Positions 10,092 to 17,943 of a DNA stretch of 64,000 bases are shown here, piece after piece. The position numbers and the translations under genes were made by a program. Source of the DNA: an uncultured Ruminococcus sp. Its GTDB lineage: Bacteria > Bacillota > Clostridia > Oscillospirales > Ruminococcaceae. Each line of letters begins with the position of its first letter. The stretch's first letter is position 1. The stretch is from assembly GCA_947627175.1 (NCBI GenBank), contig CANQVA010000002.1, positions 124,001 to 188,000 on the forward strand, in the 5' to 3' direction. The notes beneath the pieces were generated by a model. The model saw nothing but the letters and a program-made list of their open reading frames with translations, did not search any database and was not told where the DNA came from.

Positions 10092-10460
10092 TTAAAGAAC
10101 TTCCGGAGCAAGGCTGAGAATTTTTGTATATTCCTTTTCACGAAGTTCCTTGGCTACAGGTCCAAAGATACGTGTGCCTTTCGGGTTCTTGTCTTCCTTG
10201 ATAATAACAGCAGCGTTCTCATCAAAACGGATGTAAGTACCGTCTTCTCTTCTGAGACCCTTTGCTGAACGAACGATAACTGCCTTTACAACATCGCCCT
10301 TCTTTACAACGCCTCCGGGTGTTGCTTTCTTAACGGAAGCAACTACTACATCGCCGATATTTGCATATCTTCTGCGTGTACCTCCCAGAACTCTGATACA
10401 CATAAGTTCCTTAGCACCTGTGTTATCAGCGACTTTAAGATAAGTCTGCATCTGTATCAC
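10092..10460 (-). CDS. rplN: 50S ribosomal protein L14 (uL14)
   Basis: Forms part of inter-subunit bridge B8. The 122-residue product begins [19 protein letters not shown] and contains [20 protein letters not shown] and [14 protein letters not shown]. It is highly conserved, of normal length, and lies between rpsQ and rplX. Confidence 0.98.
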   Translation of the reverse strand: MIQMQTYLKVADNTGAKELMCIRVLGGTRRRYANIGDVVVASVKKATPGGVVKKGDVVKAVIVRSAKGLRREDGTYIRFDENAAVIIKEDKNPKGTRIFGPVAKELREKEYTKILSLAPEVL

Positions 10461-10500
10461 AGCGAGTTCCTCCTTTCAAGCTTAAAAGCTTATATAAAAA

Positions 10501-10761
10501 TTACTTAGCCTTTTCAATGATAGTTGTAACACGCCATCTCTTGTCTTTGGAAAGCGGGCGTGTTTCCATAACTTCAACACGGTCGCCGATTCTGCACTCA
10601 TTGTTTTCATCGTGAGCCTTGAGCTTGACGGTACGCTTAATGATTTTCTTATAAAGCGGGTGTTTAACGTTATCAACGATAGCAACTACGACGGTTTTAT
10701 CCATCTTATCGCTTACAACCTTACCTACTCTTGTTTTTCTAAGGTTTCTCTCAGTAGACAT
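10501..10761 (-). CDS. rpsQ: 30S ribosomal protein S17 (uS17)
   Basis: Primary 16S rRNA-binding OB-fold protein of the 30S body. The 86-residue product begins [20 protein letters not shown] and carries the signature [18 protein letters not shown] clear AGGGAGG lies upstream. Confidence 0.98.
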   Translation of the reverse strand: MSTERNLRKTRVGKVVSDKMDKTVVVAIVDNVKHPLYKKIIKRTVKLKAHDENNECRIGDRVEVMETRPLSKDKRWRVTTIIEKAK

Positions 10762-10780
10762 TAGCTAAATCCTCCCTTTC

Positions 10781-10981
10781 TTACTGCTCGGCATTAAGTT
10801 CTGCTGCACGCAGAACAGTCTTGACACGGGCAATATCCTTCTTTACAGCCTTTAAACGTGCTGTATTATCAAGCTGGTTGATTGCAAGCTGAAAGCGGAG
10901 CGCAAAAAGCTCTTCCTTTAAGCTTGTGAGTTTTTCGTTCAGCTCATCAACAGACATTTCTCTGATTTCTGATGCCTTCAT
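10781..10981 (-). CDS. rpmC: 50S ribosomal protein L29 (uL29)
   Basis: Small helical-hairpin protein at the exit tunnel near the docking site for SRP and trigger factor. The 66-residue product begins [18 protein letters not shown] and includes [20 protein letters not shown]. Its ATG overlaps the rplP stop, giving tight coupling. Confidence 0.98.
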   Translation of the reverse strand: MKASEIREMSVDELNEKLTSLKEELFALRFQLAINQLDNTARLKAVKKDIARVKTVLRAAELNAEQ

Positions 10982-11406
10982 TACTGCTCCACCTCCTGCT
11001 CTGCTTTAGTAACGAACTTGCACTTGATAGGAAGCTTATGCATAGCAAGACGCATAGCTTCTCTTGCGATTTCCTCCGGAACTCCCTTAATTTCAAAGAG
11101 AACTCTGCCGGGCTTTACTACTGCAACCCAGTATTCCGGTGAACCTTTACCTGAACCCATTCGGGTTTCAGCAGGCTTTTCTGTAACAGGCTTGTCAGGG
11201 AATATCTTAATCCATACCTGACCGCCTCTCTTTATATAACGTGTCATAGCGATACGGGCGGATTCAATCTGATTTGAAGTAATCCATGCCGGCTCAAGAG
11301 CCTGAAGACCGTAATCACCATAAGTTATCGTGTTACCTCTGTATGCCTTACCTTTAAGACGTCCTCTGTGGACTCTGCGGTATTTAACTCTTTTTGGAAG
11401 AAGCAT
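10981..11406 (-). CDS. rplP: 50S ribosomal protein L16 (uL16)
   Basis: Late-assembly protein that helps position A-site tRNA at the peptidyl transferase centre. The 141-residue product begins [19 protein letters not shown] and contains [19 protein letters not shown] and [19 protein letters not shown]. It shares a base with rpsC upstream and with rpmC downstream. Confidence 0.98.
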   Translation of the reverse strand: MLLPKRVKYRRVHRGRLKGKAYRGNTITYGDYGLQALEPAWITSNQIESARIAMTRYIKRGGQVWIKIFPDKPVTEKPAETRMGSGKGSPEYWVAVVKPGRVLFEIKGVPEEIAREAMRLAMHKLPIKCKFVTKAEQEVEQ

Positions 11407-12194
11407 TACTGATTACCTCCTTCTCTTTTTGAATCACGGTTGAAATTTCTTCCTCCACGTCTGTTTCCGTCACGTCTGTCATCACGACGGCGGCGGTCAT
11501 TGTTGTTTCTGGAATCGTTCTTTCTTTCAACCTTTTCTCTCTTTTCAGCAGCCTTTGCAGCATCGCCTTTAAGAACTTCGCCCTTATAAATCCATACTTT
11601 CACGCCGAGTTTTCCGTAAGTTGTATCAGCTTCTGCGAAGCCGTAATCAATGTCTGCACGGATTGTCTGAAGCGGAATAGTACCTTCATGATAGCTTTCA
11701 CTTCTTGCGATTTCAGCTCCCGCAAGTCTGCCTGAAACCTTTACTTTGATACCCTTTGCACCAAGACGCATTGTTCTGCCGATTGACTGTTTCATAGCAC
11801 GTCTGAAAGATACTCTGTTTTCAAGGTCGAGAGCAATTTTTTCAGCAACAAGCTGTGCGTCCATATCGGGCTGTTTTACTTCGACGATGTTTATAAACAC
11901 CTGTTTATTCATCATCTTTTCAAGCTGAACTCTAAGCTTTTCGATTTCTGCACCGCCCCTGCCTATAACGATACCGGGCTTAGCACAGTGAATGTGGATT
12001 CTTACCTTGTCGGCGAAACGCTCAATTTCGATTCTGGGAACACCAGCAGCATATAAATTCTTCTTAATGAAGTTACGAACGTTGTAGTCCTCAACGAGGT
12101 TGCAGCCGAACTCTGCCTTATTGGCATACCAGCGAGAATCCCAATCCTTAATAACGCCGACACGAAGACCGTGCGGATTAACCTTCTGTCCCAT
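11406..12194 (-). CDS. rpsC: 30S ribosomal protein S3 (uS3) with long basic tail
   Basis: mRNA-entry-channel protein. The first about 215 residues are standard: [20 protein letters not shown], a KH domain with [12 protein letters not shown], and the C-terminal domain with [15 protein letters not shown]. Residues from about 217 to 262 form a lysine- then arginine/asparagine/aspartate-rich low-complexity tail ([18 protein letters not shown]). Most S3 proteins are about 210-230 residues, so the tail is long. It probably lies on the solvent side near the mRNA entry, by inference. Confidence 0.97.
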   Translation of the reverse strand: MGQKVNPHGLRVGVIKDWDSRWYANKAEFGCNLVEDYNVRNFIKKNLYAAGVPRIEIERFADKVRIHIHCAKPGIVIGRGGAEIEKLRVQLEKMMNKQVFINIVEVKQPDMDAQLVAEKIALDLENRVSFRRAMKQSIGRTMRLGAKGIKVKVSGRLAGAEIARSESYHEGTIPLQTIRADIDYGFAEADTTYGKLGVKVWIYKGEVLKGDAAKAAEKREKVERKNDSRNNNDRRRRDDRRDGNRRGGRNFNRDSKREGGNQ

Positions 12195-12212
12195 AATCAG
12201 ACCTCCTTGGGA

Positions 12213-12548
12213 TTATTCTTTTTCTTTAAGAACAACTGTAATATGCGATGTTCTCTTTAAAATTCTGTATGCTCTGCCATGTGATCTTGGCATGATTCTC
12301 TTCATTACAGGGCCGGGTGTTACGAAACACTCAGATACAATGAGATTATCTCTATCCATACTGAAATTATTTTCAGCGTTTGCCTGAGCGGACTTTACAA
12401 GCTTTGCAACGATAGGACTTGCAGCCTTCGGAGTCAAATCCAAAGTAGCCAAAGCGATGTCAACAGGCTTGTTTCTGATGAGATCCAAAACAATCTGTAC
12501 TTTTCTTGGTGATATACGAGCATTTCTTAAATAAGCTCTTGCCTCCAT
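12213..12548 (-). CDS. rplV: 50S ribosomal protein L22 (uL22)
   Basis: Exit-tunnel protein whose beta-hairpin lines the constriction. The 111-residue product has [18 protein letters not shown], the hairpin region [21 protein letters not shown] and the C-terminal [12 protein letters not shown]. Normal length; 18 nt before rpsC. Confidence 0.98.
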   Translation of the reverse strand: MEARAYLRNARISPRKVQIVLDLIRNKPVDIALATLDLTPKAASPIVAKLVKSAQANAENNFSMDRDNLIVSECFVTPGPVMKRIMPRSHGRAYRILKRTSHITVVLKEKE

Positions 12549-12568
12549 TTGACAACTCCTCCTTCCGC

Positions 12569-12853
12569 TTATTTCTTACCGTTGTTTGATGTTTTTGAAC
12601 CGGCATGACCCTTGTAAGTTCTTGTGGGTGCAAACTCACCGAGTTTATGACCAACCATATCTTCTGTTACATATACCGGAACGTGTTTACGTCCGTCATG
12701 AACAGCGAATGTATGACCTACGAAATCAGGGAAAATTGTTGAAGAACGGCTCCATGTTTTAAGAACTTTCTTTTCTCCTGCTTCATTCATAGCGACAACC
12801 CTCTTCAGAAGAACGTCCTGCACATAAGGGCCTTTTTTAATGCTTCTACTCAT
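12569..12853 (-). CDS. rpsS: 30S ribosomal protein S19 (uS19)
   Basis: Head protein that pairs with S13 and contacts tRNA. The 94-residue product begins [19 protein letters not shown] and contains [20 protein letters not shown] and [16 protein letters not shown], all family signatures. Confidence 0.98.
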   Translation of the reverse strand: MSRSIKKGPYVQDVLLKRVVAMNEAGEKKVLKTWSRSSTIFPDFVGHTFAVHDGRKHVPVYVTEDMVGHKLGEFAPTRTYKGHAGSKTSNNGKK

Positions 12854-12874
12854 TAATCAGTTCCTCCTTTCAGA

Positions 12875-13708
12875 TTACTTGCCGTTACGACGTTTTACGA
12901 TGAACTTGTCAGTTCTGTTATGAGTTTTACGTGTCTTGTAACCAAGAGCAGGTTTGCCCCACGGTGTAACAGGTCCGGGACGACCGACAGGTGATTTACC
13001 TTCACCACCGCCATGCGGGTGGTCACATGGGTTCATTACAGAACCTCTTACAGTAGGTCTCCAACCCATATTACGAACTCTTCCGGCTTTACCATAATTT
13101 ACATTTTCGTGGTCTATATTTGAAACCTGACCGATAGCAGCCTTACAGCCAATCGGAATTTTTCTCATTTCGCCCGAAGGAAGTCTTACAAGAGCATATG
13201 CCCCTTCTTTACCCATAAGCTGAGCCTGATTTCCTGCACTTCTTACAAGCTGTGCACCCTTTCCGGGATAAAGTTCGATAGCGTGTATAAATGTACCAAC
13301 AGGAATATCTTCAAGTTTAAGAGCGTTACCGGGCTTTATATCAGCCTCTGAACCTGATTCAACCTTGTCGCCAACTTTAAGACCGTTGGGAGCAAGGATA
13401 TATCTCTTTTCGCCGTCCTCATACTGAACAAGGGCGATGAAAGCACTTCTGTTTGGGTCATATTCAAGTGTAAGAACTGTAGCAACTACATTATCCTTAT
13501 CACGCTTAAAATCAATAACACGGTACTTTCTTCTGTTACCGCCGCCTCTGTGGCGTACTGTAATTCTGCCGTAGCTGTTTCTTCCCGATTTCTTTTTAAG
13601 AGGTTCGAGAAGGCTTTTTTCCGGCTCAACCTTTGACAAAACCGAATAATCAGTAACAGTCATCTGACGTCTTGACGGTGTCGTAGGCTTGTAGCTTTTA
13701 ATAGCCAT
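12875..13708 (-). CDS. rplB: 50S ribosomal protein L2 (uL2)
   Basis: Needed for peptidyl transferase activity and subunit association. The 277-residue product begins [18 protein letters not shown]. It has the OB and SH3-like domains and the conserved loop [20 protein letters not shown], containing the histidine near the catalytic centre. It lies between rplW and rpsS. Confidence 0.98.
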   Translation of the reverse strand: MAIKSYKPTTPSRRQMTVTDYSVLSKVEPEKSLLEPLKKKSGRNSYGRITVRHRGGGNRRKYRVIDFKRDKDNVVATVLTLEYDPNRSAFIALVQYEDGEKRYILAPNGLKVGDKVESGSEADIKPGNALKLEDIPVGTFIHAIELYPGKGAQLVRSAGNQAQLMGKEGAYALVRLPSGEMRKIPIGCKAAIGQVSNIDHENVNYGKAGRVRNMGWRPTVRGSVMNPCDHPHGGGEGKSPVGRPGPVTPWGKPALGYKTRKTHNRTDKFIVKRRNGK

Positions 13709-13738
13709 TTATTTCACTCCTTAAAAAATGCGTTTTTT

Positions 13739-13757
13739 GCGGGAGCATTACTCCCAT
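13739..13757 (-). other. Hairpin in the rplW-rplB gap
   Basis: In the 72-nt space between rplW and rplB there is a 5-bp perfect stem, GGGAG 13741-13745 with CTCCC 13751-13755 and loop CATTA. On the mRNA it is followed by A- and T-rich sequence including TTTTTT. It may be a processing or pausing signal; the short stem and distance to the T run make it a weak terminator candidate. Confidence 0.4.
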
Positions 13758-13780
13758 ACCTGACTTTAATTCAAATAGAA

Positions 13781-14074
13781 TTAAACCATACCCTCAAAGA
13801 ATTCAATAGCTTTTGAATCTTCTGTAAGAGTAACTATAGCCTTTTTCCAGTCAGCAGTCTTTCCGTAGAATCTGCCTACTCTTTTCATTTTGCCATTGCA
13901 GTTAAGTGTATTTACCTTAGCAACCTTGACACCAAAAAGAACTTCAACAGCTTTTCTGATTTCAGACTTGTTAGCGTCTTTAGCCACTTTAAAGGTGTAC
14001 TTTCCTTCCTGAAGGTCGTCCATACTTCTTTCAGTGATAACGGGCTTCAGAATAATATCCTGTGGTGCTTTCAT
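13781..14074 (-). CDS. rplW: 50S ribosomal protein L23 (uL23)
   Basis: Main docking site at the tunnel exit for trigger factor and SRP. The 97-residue product begins [20 protein letters not shown], with [20 protein letters not shown] and [17 protein letters not shown]. Its ATG overlaps the rplD stop by one base. Confidence 0.98.
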   Translation of the reverse strand: MKAPQDIILKPVITERSMDDLQEGKYTFKVAKDANKSEIRKAVEVLFGVKVAKVNTLNCNGKMKRVGRFYGKTADWKKAIVTLTEDSKAIEFFEGMV

Positions 14075-14697
14075 TATGCGTACACCTCCTCGATTTTTCC
14101 TACAGCATTCTTTACAACGATGAATTTATCATAGTTAAGAATGTCATATACATTAAGAGTGTTTACAGCGGCTGTCTTTACGCCGGGGATATTTGCTGCA
14201 CTTTTGATAACTTTTGCATCAGCCTCTGCTGTAACTATAAGTGCCTTGCCCTCAACATTCAGAGCTTTAAGCATTTCAACAATAGTCTTTGTCTTATAGC
14301 TGTCAAGTGTAAGGGAATCAAGAACAATAAGATTATTGTCAAGAACCTTTGTAGAAAGTGCGGACTTCATAGCAAGTCTCTTTACTTTTCTATTAAGGGA
14401 GTATCTGTAACTTCTCGGTTTAGGGCCAAGTGCAACACCGCCATGTGTCCACTGAGGGGCACGTGTTGAACCCTGTCTTGCATGACCTGTTCCCTTCTGT
14501 CTCCAAGGTTTTCTTCCGCCGCCGCTTACTTCTGTTCTTGTAAGAGTGGACTGTGTACCCTGTCTTTGATTTGCAAGATAATTTACTACCATAGCGTGCA
14601 TAACAGCCTCGTTTGGAGTAATTCCGAAAACATTGTCGTTAAGCTCTGTTTCGGAAACCTGCTTACCTGTCATATCAAATACTGAAATTGTTGACAT
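14074..14697 (-). CDS. rplD: 50S ribosomal protein L4 (uL4)
   Basis: Exit-tunnel protein. The product has the extended loop [33 protein letters not shown] and the globular C-terminal domain. I start at ATG 14695-14697 (MSTISVFDM, 207 residues): GAAGGAGG lies 8 nt before it. The frame is open to 14718, but that start would overlap the rplC stop and has no ribosome site. In Escherichia coli L4 represses its own operon; whether that applies here is unknown. Confidence 0.97.
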   Translation of the reverse strand: MSTISVFDMTGKQVSETELNDNVFGITPNEAVMHAMVVNYLANQRQGTQSTLTRTEVSGGGRKPWRQKGTGHARQGSTRAPQWTHGGVALGPKPRSYRYSLNRKVKRLAMKSALSTKVLDNNLIVLDSLTLDSYKTKTIVEMLKALNVEGKALIVTAEADAKVIKSAANIPGVKTAAVNTLNVYDILNYDKFIVVKNAVGKIEEVYA

Positions 14698-14714
14698 ATC
14701 TGTTTCCTCCTTCC

Positions 14715-15347
14715 TCAAGCCTTAACGCTGTCTACGATGTAAACAATACCGCCCTTAGGACCCGGAACAGCACCCTTGATAGCGATAAGATTATTTTCTG
14801 CGTCTATTTTAACTATTTCGAGATTCTGAACAGTAACCTGTTCTGCACCCATATGACCTGCCATGCCCTTTCCCTTGTAAATTCTTGAAGGTGAGGAGCA
14901 AGCACCCATAGAACCTGCCTGTCTGTGAACAGGGCCTGTACCGTGAGTTTCTTTAAGTCTGTGCTGGTTGTGACGCTTAATAGCACCTGCAAAGCCTTTA
15001 CCTTTGCTGATGCCGACAACATCAACTGCTTCACCTGCTGCAAAAGTATCAGCCTTAACTATATCGCCGACATTAAGAATATCGCAGTTATCAAGTCTAA
15101 ATTCTTTGAGATTCTTTTTGCAAGCAACGTCTGCCTTGTCAAAATGACCTTTCATAGGCTTGTTTACTCTCTGAACCTTAACGTCGCCAAAGCCGAGCTG
15201 AAGAGCTGCATATCCGTCGTTTTCAACTGTTTTCTTCTGAACGACAACACATGGGCCGGCTTCTACTACTGTTACAGGAATAACTTTTCCTGATTCGTCG
15301 AAAATCTGTGTCATACCGATTTTCTTACCGATAATGCCTTTCTGCAT
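14715..15347 (-). CDS. rplC: 50S ribosomal protein L3 (uL3)
   Basis: Early assembly protein whose loop reaches the peptidyl transferase centre. The 210-residue product begins [20 protein letters not shown]. It has [16 protein letters not shown] and [20 protein letters not shown], which includes the region methylated by PrmB in other bacteria. Normal length. Confidence 0.98.
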   Translation of the reverse strand: MQKGIIGKKIGMTQIFDESGKVIPVTVVEAGPCVVVQKKTVENDGYAALQLGFGDVKVQRVNKPMKGHFDKADVACKKNLKEFRLDNCDILNVGDIVKADTFAAGEAVDVVGISKGKGFAGAIKRHNQHRLKETHGTGPVHRQAGSMGACSSPSRIYKGKGMAGHMGAEQVTVQNLEIVKIDAENNLIAIKGAVPGPKGGIVYIVDSVKA

Positions 15348-15372
15348 TTTTCATTTCCTCCTATGGTTATTG

Positions 15373-15425
15373 GTTGAATAAATCAACTTGACCGGCGGAT
15401 TACCGCCATTCCGTTTTTCAAACGG
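15373..15425 (-). other. Three adjacent hairpins in the rpsJ-rplC gap
   Basis: The 106-nt spacer between rpsJ and rplC can form three perfect stems in a row on the mRNA: CCGTTT 15411-15416 with AAACGG 15420-15425, GGCGG 15394-15398 with CCGCC 15403-15407, and GTTGA 15373-15377 with TCAAC 15383-15387. No T run follows any of them, so they are not a normal intrinsic terminator. Processing sites or a ribosomal-protein binding structure are possible. Confidence 0.5.
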
Positions 15426-15453
15426 TAAAAATTCAAGCGTAATAAAAAGTCAA

Positions 15454-15768
15454 TTACTTAACTTCCATAACAACGTCTACGCCTGCCGGGATTTCAAGCT
15501 TATCAAGAGCGGCTGTAGTCTTTTCTGTAGGACGGATAACGTCTACAAGTCTTTTGTGAGTTCTCATTTCAAACTGTTCACGGCTGTCCTTATACTTATG
15601 AACTGCACGAAGAATAGTAACTACTTCCTTATCAGTAGGGAGCGGTATAGGTCCTGAAACTCTTGCACCACTTCTCTTAGCTGCTTCTACGATTTTAGCT
15701 GCTGCGATATCAACAGTAGCGTGGTCATAGCCCTTAATCTTGAATCTGATTTTTTCGTTGACTGCCAT
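15454..15768 (-). CDS. rpsJ: 30S ribosomal protein S10 (uS10)
   Basis: Head protein of the 30S subunit, also known as NusE in transcription antitermination. The 104-residue product contains [20 protein letters not shown] and the exposed loop [19 protein letters not shown]. It is the first gene of the operon, with CAAGGAGG before ATG 15768. Confidence 0.98.
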   Translation of the reverse strand: MAVNEKIRFKIKGYDHATVDIAAAKIVEAAKRSGARVSGPIPLPTDKEVVTILRAVHKYKDSREQFEMRTHKRLVDVIRPTEKTTAALDKLEIPAGVDVVMEVK

Positions 15769-16097
15769 TTATTTCGCCTCCTTGGATAAAATTACGGGGG
15801 CGGAGAAACAACTCTCCATCTGGGACTTCACACGTCGCCGTGTGTTTCGCACATAATCTGACAAAAAAAGCCGAAAAACAAGGAATGTTTTCCGGTAATC
15901 AGGAATGTACAAGCACAAAAAGAGCATAATATCACACATATGCAATGTGCATATCAAAGCCACAAACTGTGTTCAATATCCCAATCGCCCGGTTTTAAAT
16001 CGGACATACTCCACGGAAATTACCTGACAAACCGCCAGCAACCTTCCGTTTCTTCGCATATCTTCTCGCAGTCAGTGTACGCACTGTACACTCAACG
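15769..16097 (-). promoter_or_regulatory. Long structured leader of the S10 operon
   Basis: About 330 nt of untranslated leader separate the predicted start (near 16097) from rpsJ. It holds several perfect stems: AGTGTAC/GTACACT (16074-16080 with 16086-16092), ATATGCA/TGCATAT (15938-15944 with 15948-15954), CACACG/CGTGTG (15829-15834 with 15839-15844) and GGAGA/TCTCC (15802-15806 with 15813-15817). A terminator-like hairpin lies at 15863-15895. No protein-coding gene is seen here. The density of structure suggests regulation of the operon by its leader RNA. Confidence 0.65.
15863..15895 (-). terminator. Intrinsic-terminator-like attenuator inside the S10 leader
   Basis: On the minus strand a 10-bp stem with one G-U pair (arms at 15886-15895 and 15871-15880, loop of 5) is followed by C and seven T residues. 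It lies downstream of the predicted promoter and about 95 nt before rpsJ, so it would stop the operon's own transcript unless it is overcome. That makes it a candidate attenuator. Confidence 0.7.
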
Positions 16098-16103
16098 AAT
16101 AAT

Positions 16104-16132
16104 ATTCTATCATAATTTTTCAGATAATGCAA
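16104..16132 (-). promoter_or_regulatory. Promoter of the S10-spc-alpha operon
   Basis: Minus-strand TTGCAT (16127-16132), a 17-nt spacer, and TAGAAT (16104-16109), with TGA just before the -10 giving an extended -10 element. It is the best sigma-A-like match between the acyltransferase terminator and rpsJ. Confidence 0.75.
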
Positions 16133-16195
16133 CTATTTACAGAAAAAAATTATGTAAATTTTAAGTGAATAAAAAATATATTTTAATTATAATGC

Positions 16196-16226
16196 TAAAA
16201 AATTACAGGCACATAATGTGCCTGTA
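16196..16226 (-). terminator. Terminator of the acyltransferase gene
   Basis: A perfect stem ACAGGCAC (16205-16212) with GTGCCTGT (16218-16225), extendable by one T-A pair, with a 5-nt loop and then AATTTTTTAG on the minus strand. It lies just after the acyltransferase stop and separates that gene from the ribosomal operon. Confidence 0.9.
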
Positions 16227-16233
16227 TAATATA

Positions 16234-17478
16234 TTATGCTGTTTCCGGAGTATTTTTTGATTTTATTTTCTTTATAAGACACTTTATGCCAAATTCGCAG
16301 AGATTGTACACATTGTGAATTACAAGAGCACATAAAAGTGAAAGCAGGAAATTTTTTCCTATTATCTCAAATGAATGAGTCCATCTCTCGTATACATCGG
16401 GATATTTTGCATTAAAGTCAAGATAATGTTTATTATCAAATACATATGAAATCATATAGAGAGCAAGAGTTGTGCCGGAAATCTGACGCAGAATGAATTT
16501 TACTACTTTGTTCTTTGTTGTTATATCGAACAGAAGCATAAAAATAAATAATGCAATCAGGAATACGGGATAAGTTCCATAATCGTTGAAATGCCATGAA
16601 ATGAATGATTGGTTTGCCTCGACGTTTTCAATTGACTGATTATAAGTGCTTTTTGTTATAAACCACGTAACACCCGCAAGAGCTGCCAAAATTATAAGTT
16701 TGTTTCTTATACAGCGTTTAGGAGGGCATTCACGTAAAAATGCACCTGCAAAATAATATGCAAGAGGCCATGCACCATTAAGATAATCGGGCAAAAGTCT
16801 TATCTGATTATCTCTGTCAAAGCCGATATAAAGACTTCTCGCAAATACTGTAAGTGCGGCAACGGTAATTACAAGTGTAAGTTTCTGACCTTTTGTTTCT
16901 AAGCCGTTTATAGCAAGGTTAAGAAACGGTATACACAGGAAAATAGCAATATAATAATTTATATACCAGCCATAATTTGCATTGCTGAACTCTAAAAATC
17001 CTTTCAGGATTTTCCACGGGTCATCGAAAGCATAACTTGGATTATCGCTGAAATGTTCATGATTGAATTTCATACATATAAGACTTACAATAAGATATAT
17101 AACTATAATCTTTATAAGACCAAGATAATATTTTCCGCTTAGCTTTTTGTTTTTCATGAGATAACCCGTTGATATCATGAAAAGCGGAACGCAGGTATAT
17201 GAAATCCATCTCAATGCAATAGGAAGTAAAAATTTCTTATCTGTAATGGGTTCATAGTACATACCATCATAAAGATAAGTATGGATACATACAACCATAA
17301 AAACGGCAAGTATTTTTACTATATCAATTCCTGCATAATACGGCTTTACAGGAACGACAACTTCCGGAACATTTTCAGTCGGGCTTTCTTCCTGCTGTTG
17401 TTCTTTTTTTGCCTGAGAACTTTCAATTTTCTCATTATTCTCATTATTTTTTTGTTTTCTTGATTTTTTTTTGCTCAA
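16234..17478 (-). CDS. Membrane acyltransferase, family 3 type
   Basis: Resembles the acyltransferase-3 family of multi-helix membrane enzymes that acylate surface sugars or other exported molecules. A lysine/glutamate-rich cytoplasmic N-terminus (about 1-50) precedes roughly ten membrane helices. It has the early motif YYAGIDIVKILAVFMVVCIH (His in helix 1) and FMISTGYLMKNKK. I start at TTG 17476-17478, 8 nt after GGAGGAG (414 residues). The frame is open to 17529 but has no ribosome site there. It is a single-gene unit with its own promoter and terminator. The acyl group and acceptor cannot be told. Confidence 0.8.
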   Translation of the reverse strand: MSKKKSRKQKNNENNEKIESSQAKKEQQQEESPTENVPEVVVPVKPYYAGIDIVKILAVFMVVCIHTYLYDGMYYEPITDKKFLLPIALRWISYTCVPLFMISTGYLMKNKKLSGKYYLGLIKIIVIYLIVSLICMKFNHEHFSDNPSYAFDDPWKILKGFLEFSNANYGWYINYYIAIFLCIPFLNLAINGLETKGQKLTLVITVAALTVFARSLYIGFDRDNQIRLLPDYLNGAWPLAYYFAGAFLRECPPKRCIRNKLIILAALAGVTWFITKSTYNQSIENVEANQSFISWHFNDYGTYPVFLIALFIFMLLFDITTKNKVVKFILRQISGTTLALYMISYVFDNKHYLDFNAKYPDVYERWTHSFEIIGKNFLLSLLCALVIHNVYNLCEFGIKCLIKKIKSKNTPETA

Positions 17479-17520
17479 AATCCATTCTCCTCCAAATTTA
17501 TATAGTATTATAATATTAAC

Positions 17521-17530
17521 GTTGTACAAC
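17521..17530. promoter_or_regulatory. Palindrome downstream of the acyltransferase promoter
   Basis: The perfect 10-bp palindrome GTTGTACAAC lies about 14 nt past the -10 box of the acyltransferase promoter, in the 5' untranslated region. It could be a repressor site or simply chance in AT-rich DNA. Confidence 0.3.
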
Positions 17531-17543
17531 TCTGACGAATAAT

Positions 17544-17572
17544 ATTATACATCAAAAAAATATGTTAGTCAA
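17544..17572 (-). promoter_or_regulatory. Promoter of the acyltransferase gene
   Basis: Minus-strand TTGACT (17567-17572), 17-nt spacer, TATAAT (17544-17549), with TG one base before the -10. It lies about 65 nt before the TTG start. Confidence 0.75.
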
Positions 17573-17577
17573 TACGA

Positions 17578-17728
17578 TTCAGGGCATATTCAATAATTTT
17601 TTGGATTTATGAAATTATCTTTTTCTTTTCATAAACCATATAAAACGATACACTTAAATTACAGAAAAAAACGGAAAACCGGAAAAATCTATCTTATATA
17701 ATTTTGTCAATAATGAATATGCCCTGAA
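17578..17728. repeat. 151-bp element bounded by perfect 15-bp inverted repeats
   Basis: TTCAGGGCATATTCA (17578-17592) recurs as its exact reverse complement at 17714-17728, 121 bp apart. The interior is very AT-rich and has no ORF. It sits between the divergent promoters of the acyltransferase (ends 17572) and trpB (begins 17862). It resembles a miniature inverted-repeat element, but no clear target-site duplication is visible. The rest of the 465-bp intergenic region holds only promoters. Confidence 0.6.
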
Positions 17729-17861
17729 ATTCCCCCTCTGTCAATTAGACGGCAACAGAATAAATTTCTCTTATGTTTTTCCGAAAAAAATTATAAAACG
17801 TGATTTTGTACAAAATATATTTATTTTATTTGTGCATAATATATCAATATATTATAGTTGC

Positions 17862-17890
17862 TTGACATTATCATTTATTTATGGTAAAAT
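17862..17890 (+). promoter_or_regulatory. Promoter of trpB2
   Basis: TTGACA (17862-17867), 17-nt spacer, TAAAAT (17885-17890), with TG before the -10. About 45 nt of leader follow, ending in AAAGGAG. No T-box or leader peptide was seen. Confidence 0.85.
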
Positions 17891-17943
17891 TTTCAGTAAA
17901 TAGCTTTGAATATTATTAAAAAAGCAAAAAGGAGAAAATCGTC

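Noticed and set aside
17530..17943. T-box, tryptophan leader or riboswitch upstream of trpB2
   Set aside because: No T-box motif, Trp codon run or antiterminator-terminator pair was found. Only the inverted-repeat element and the promoter are seen.
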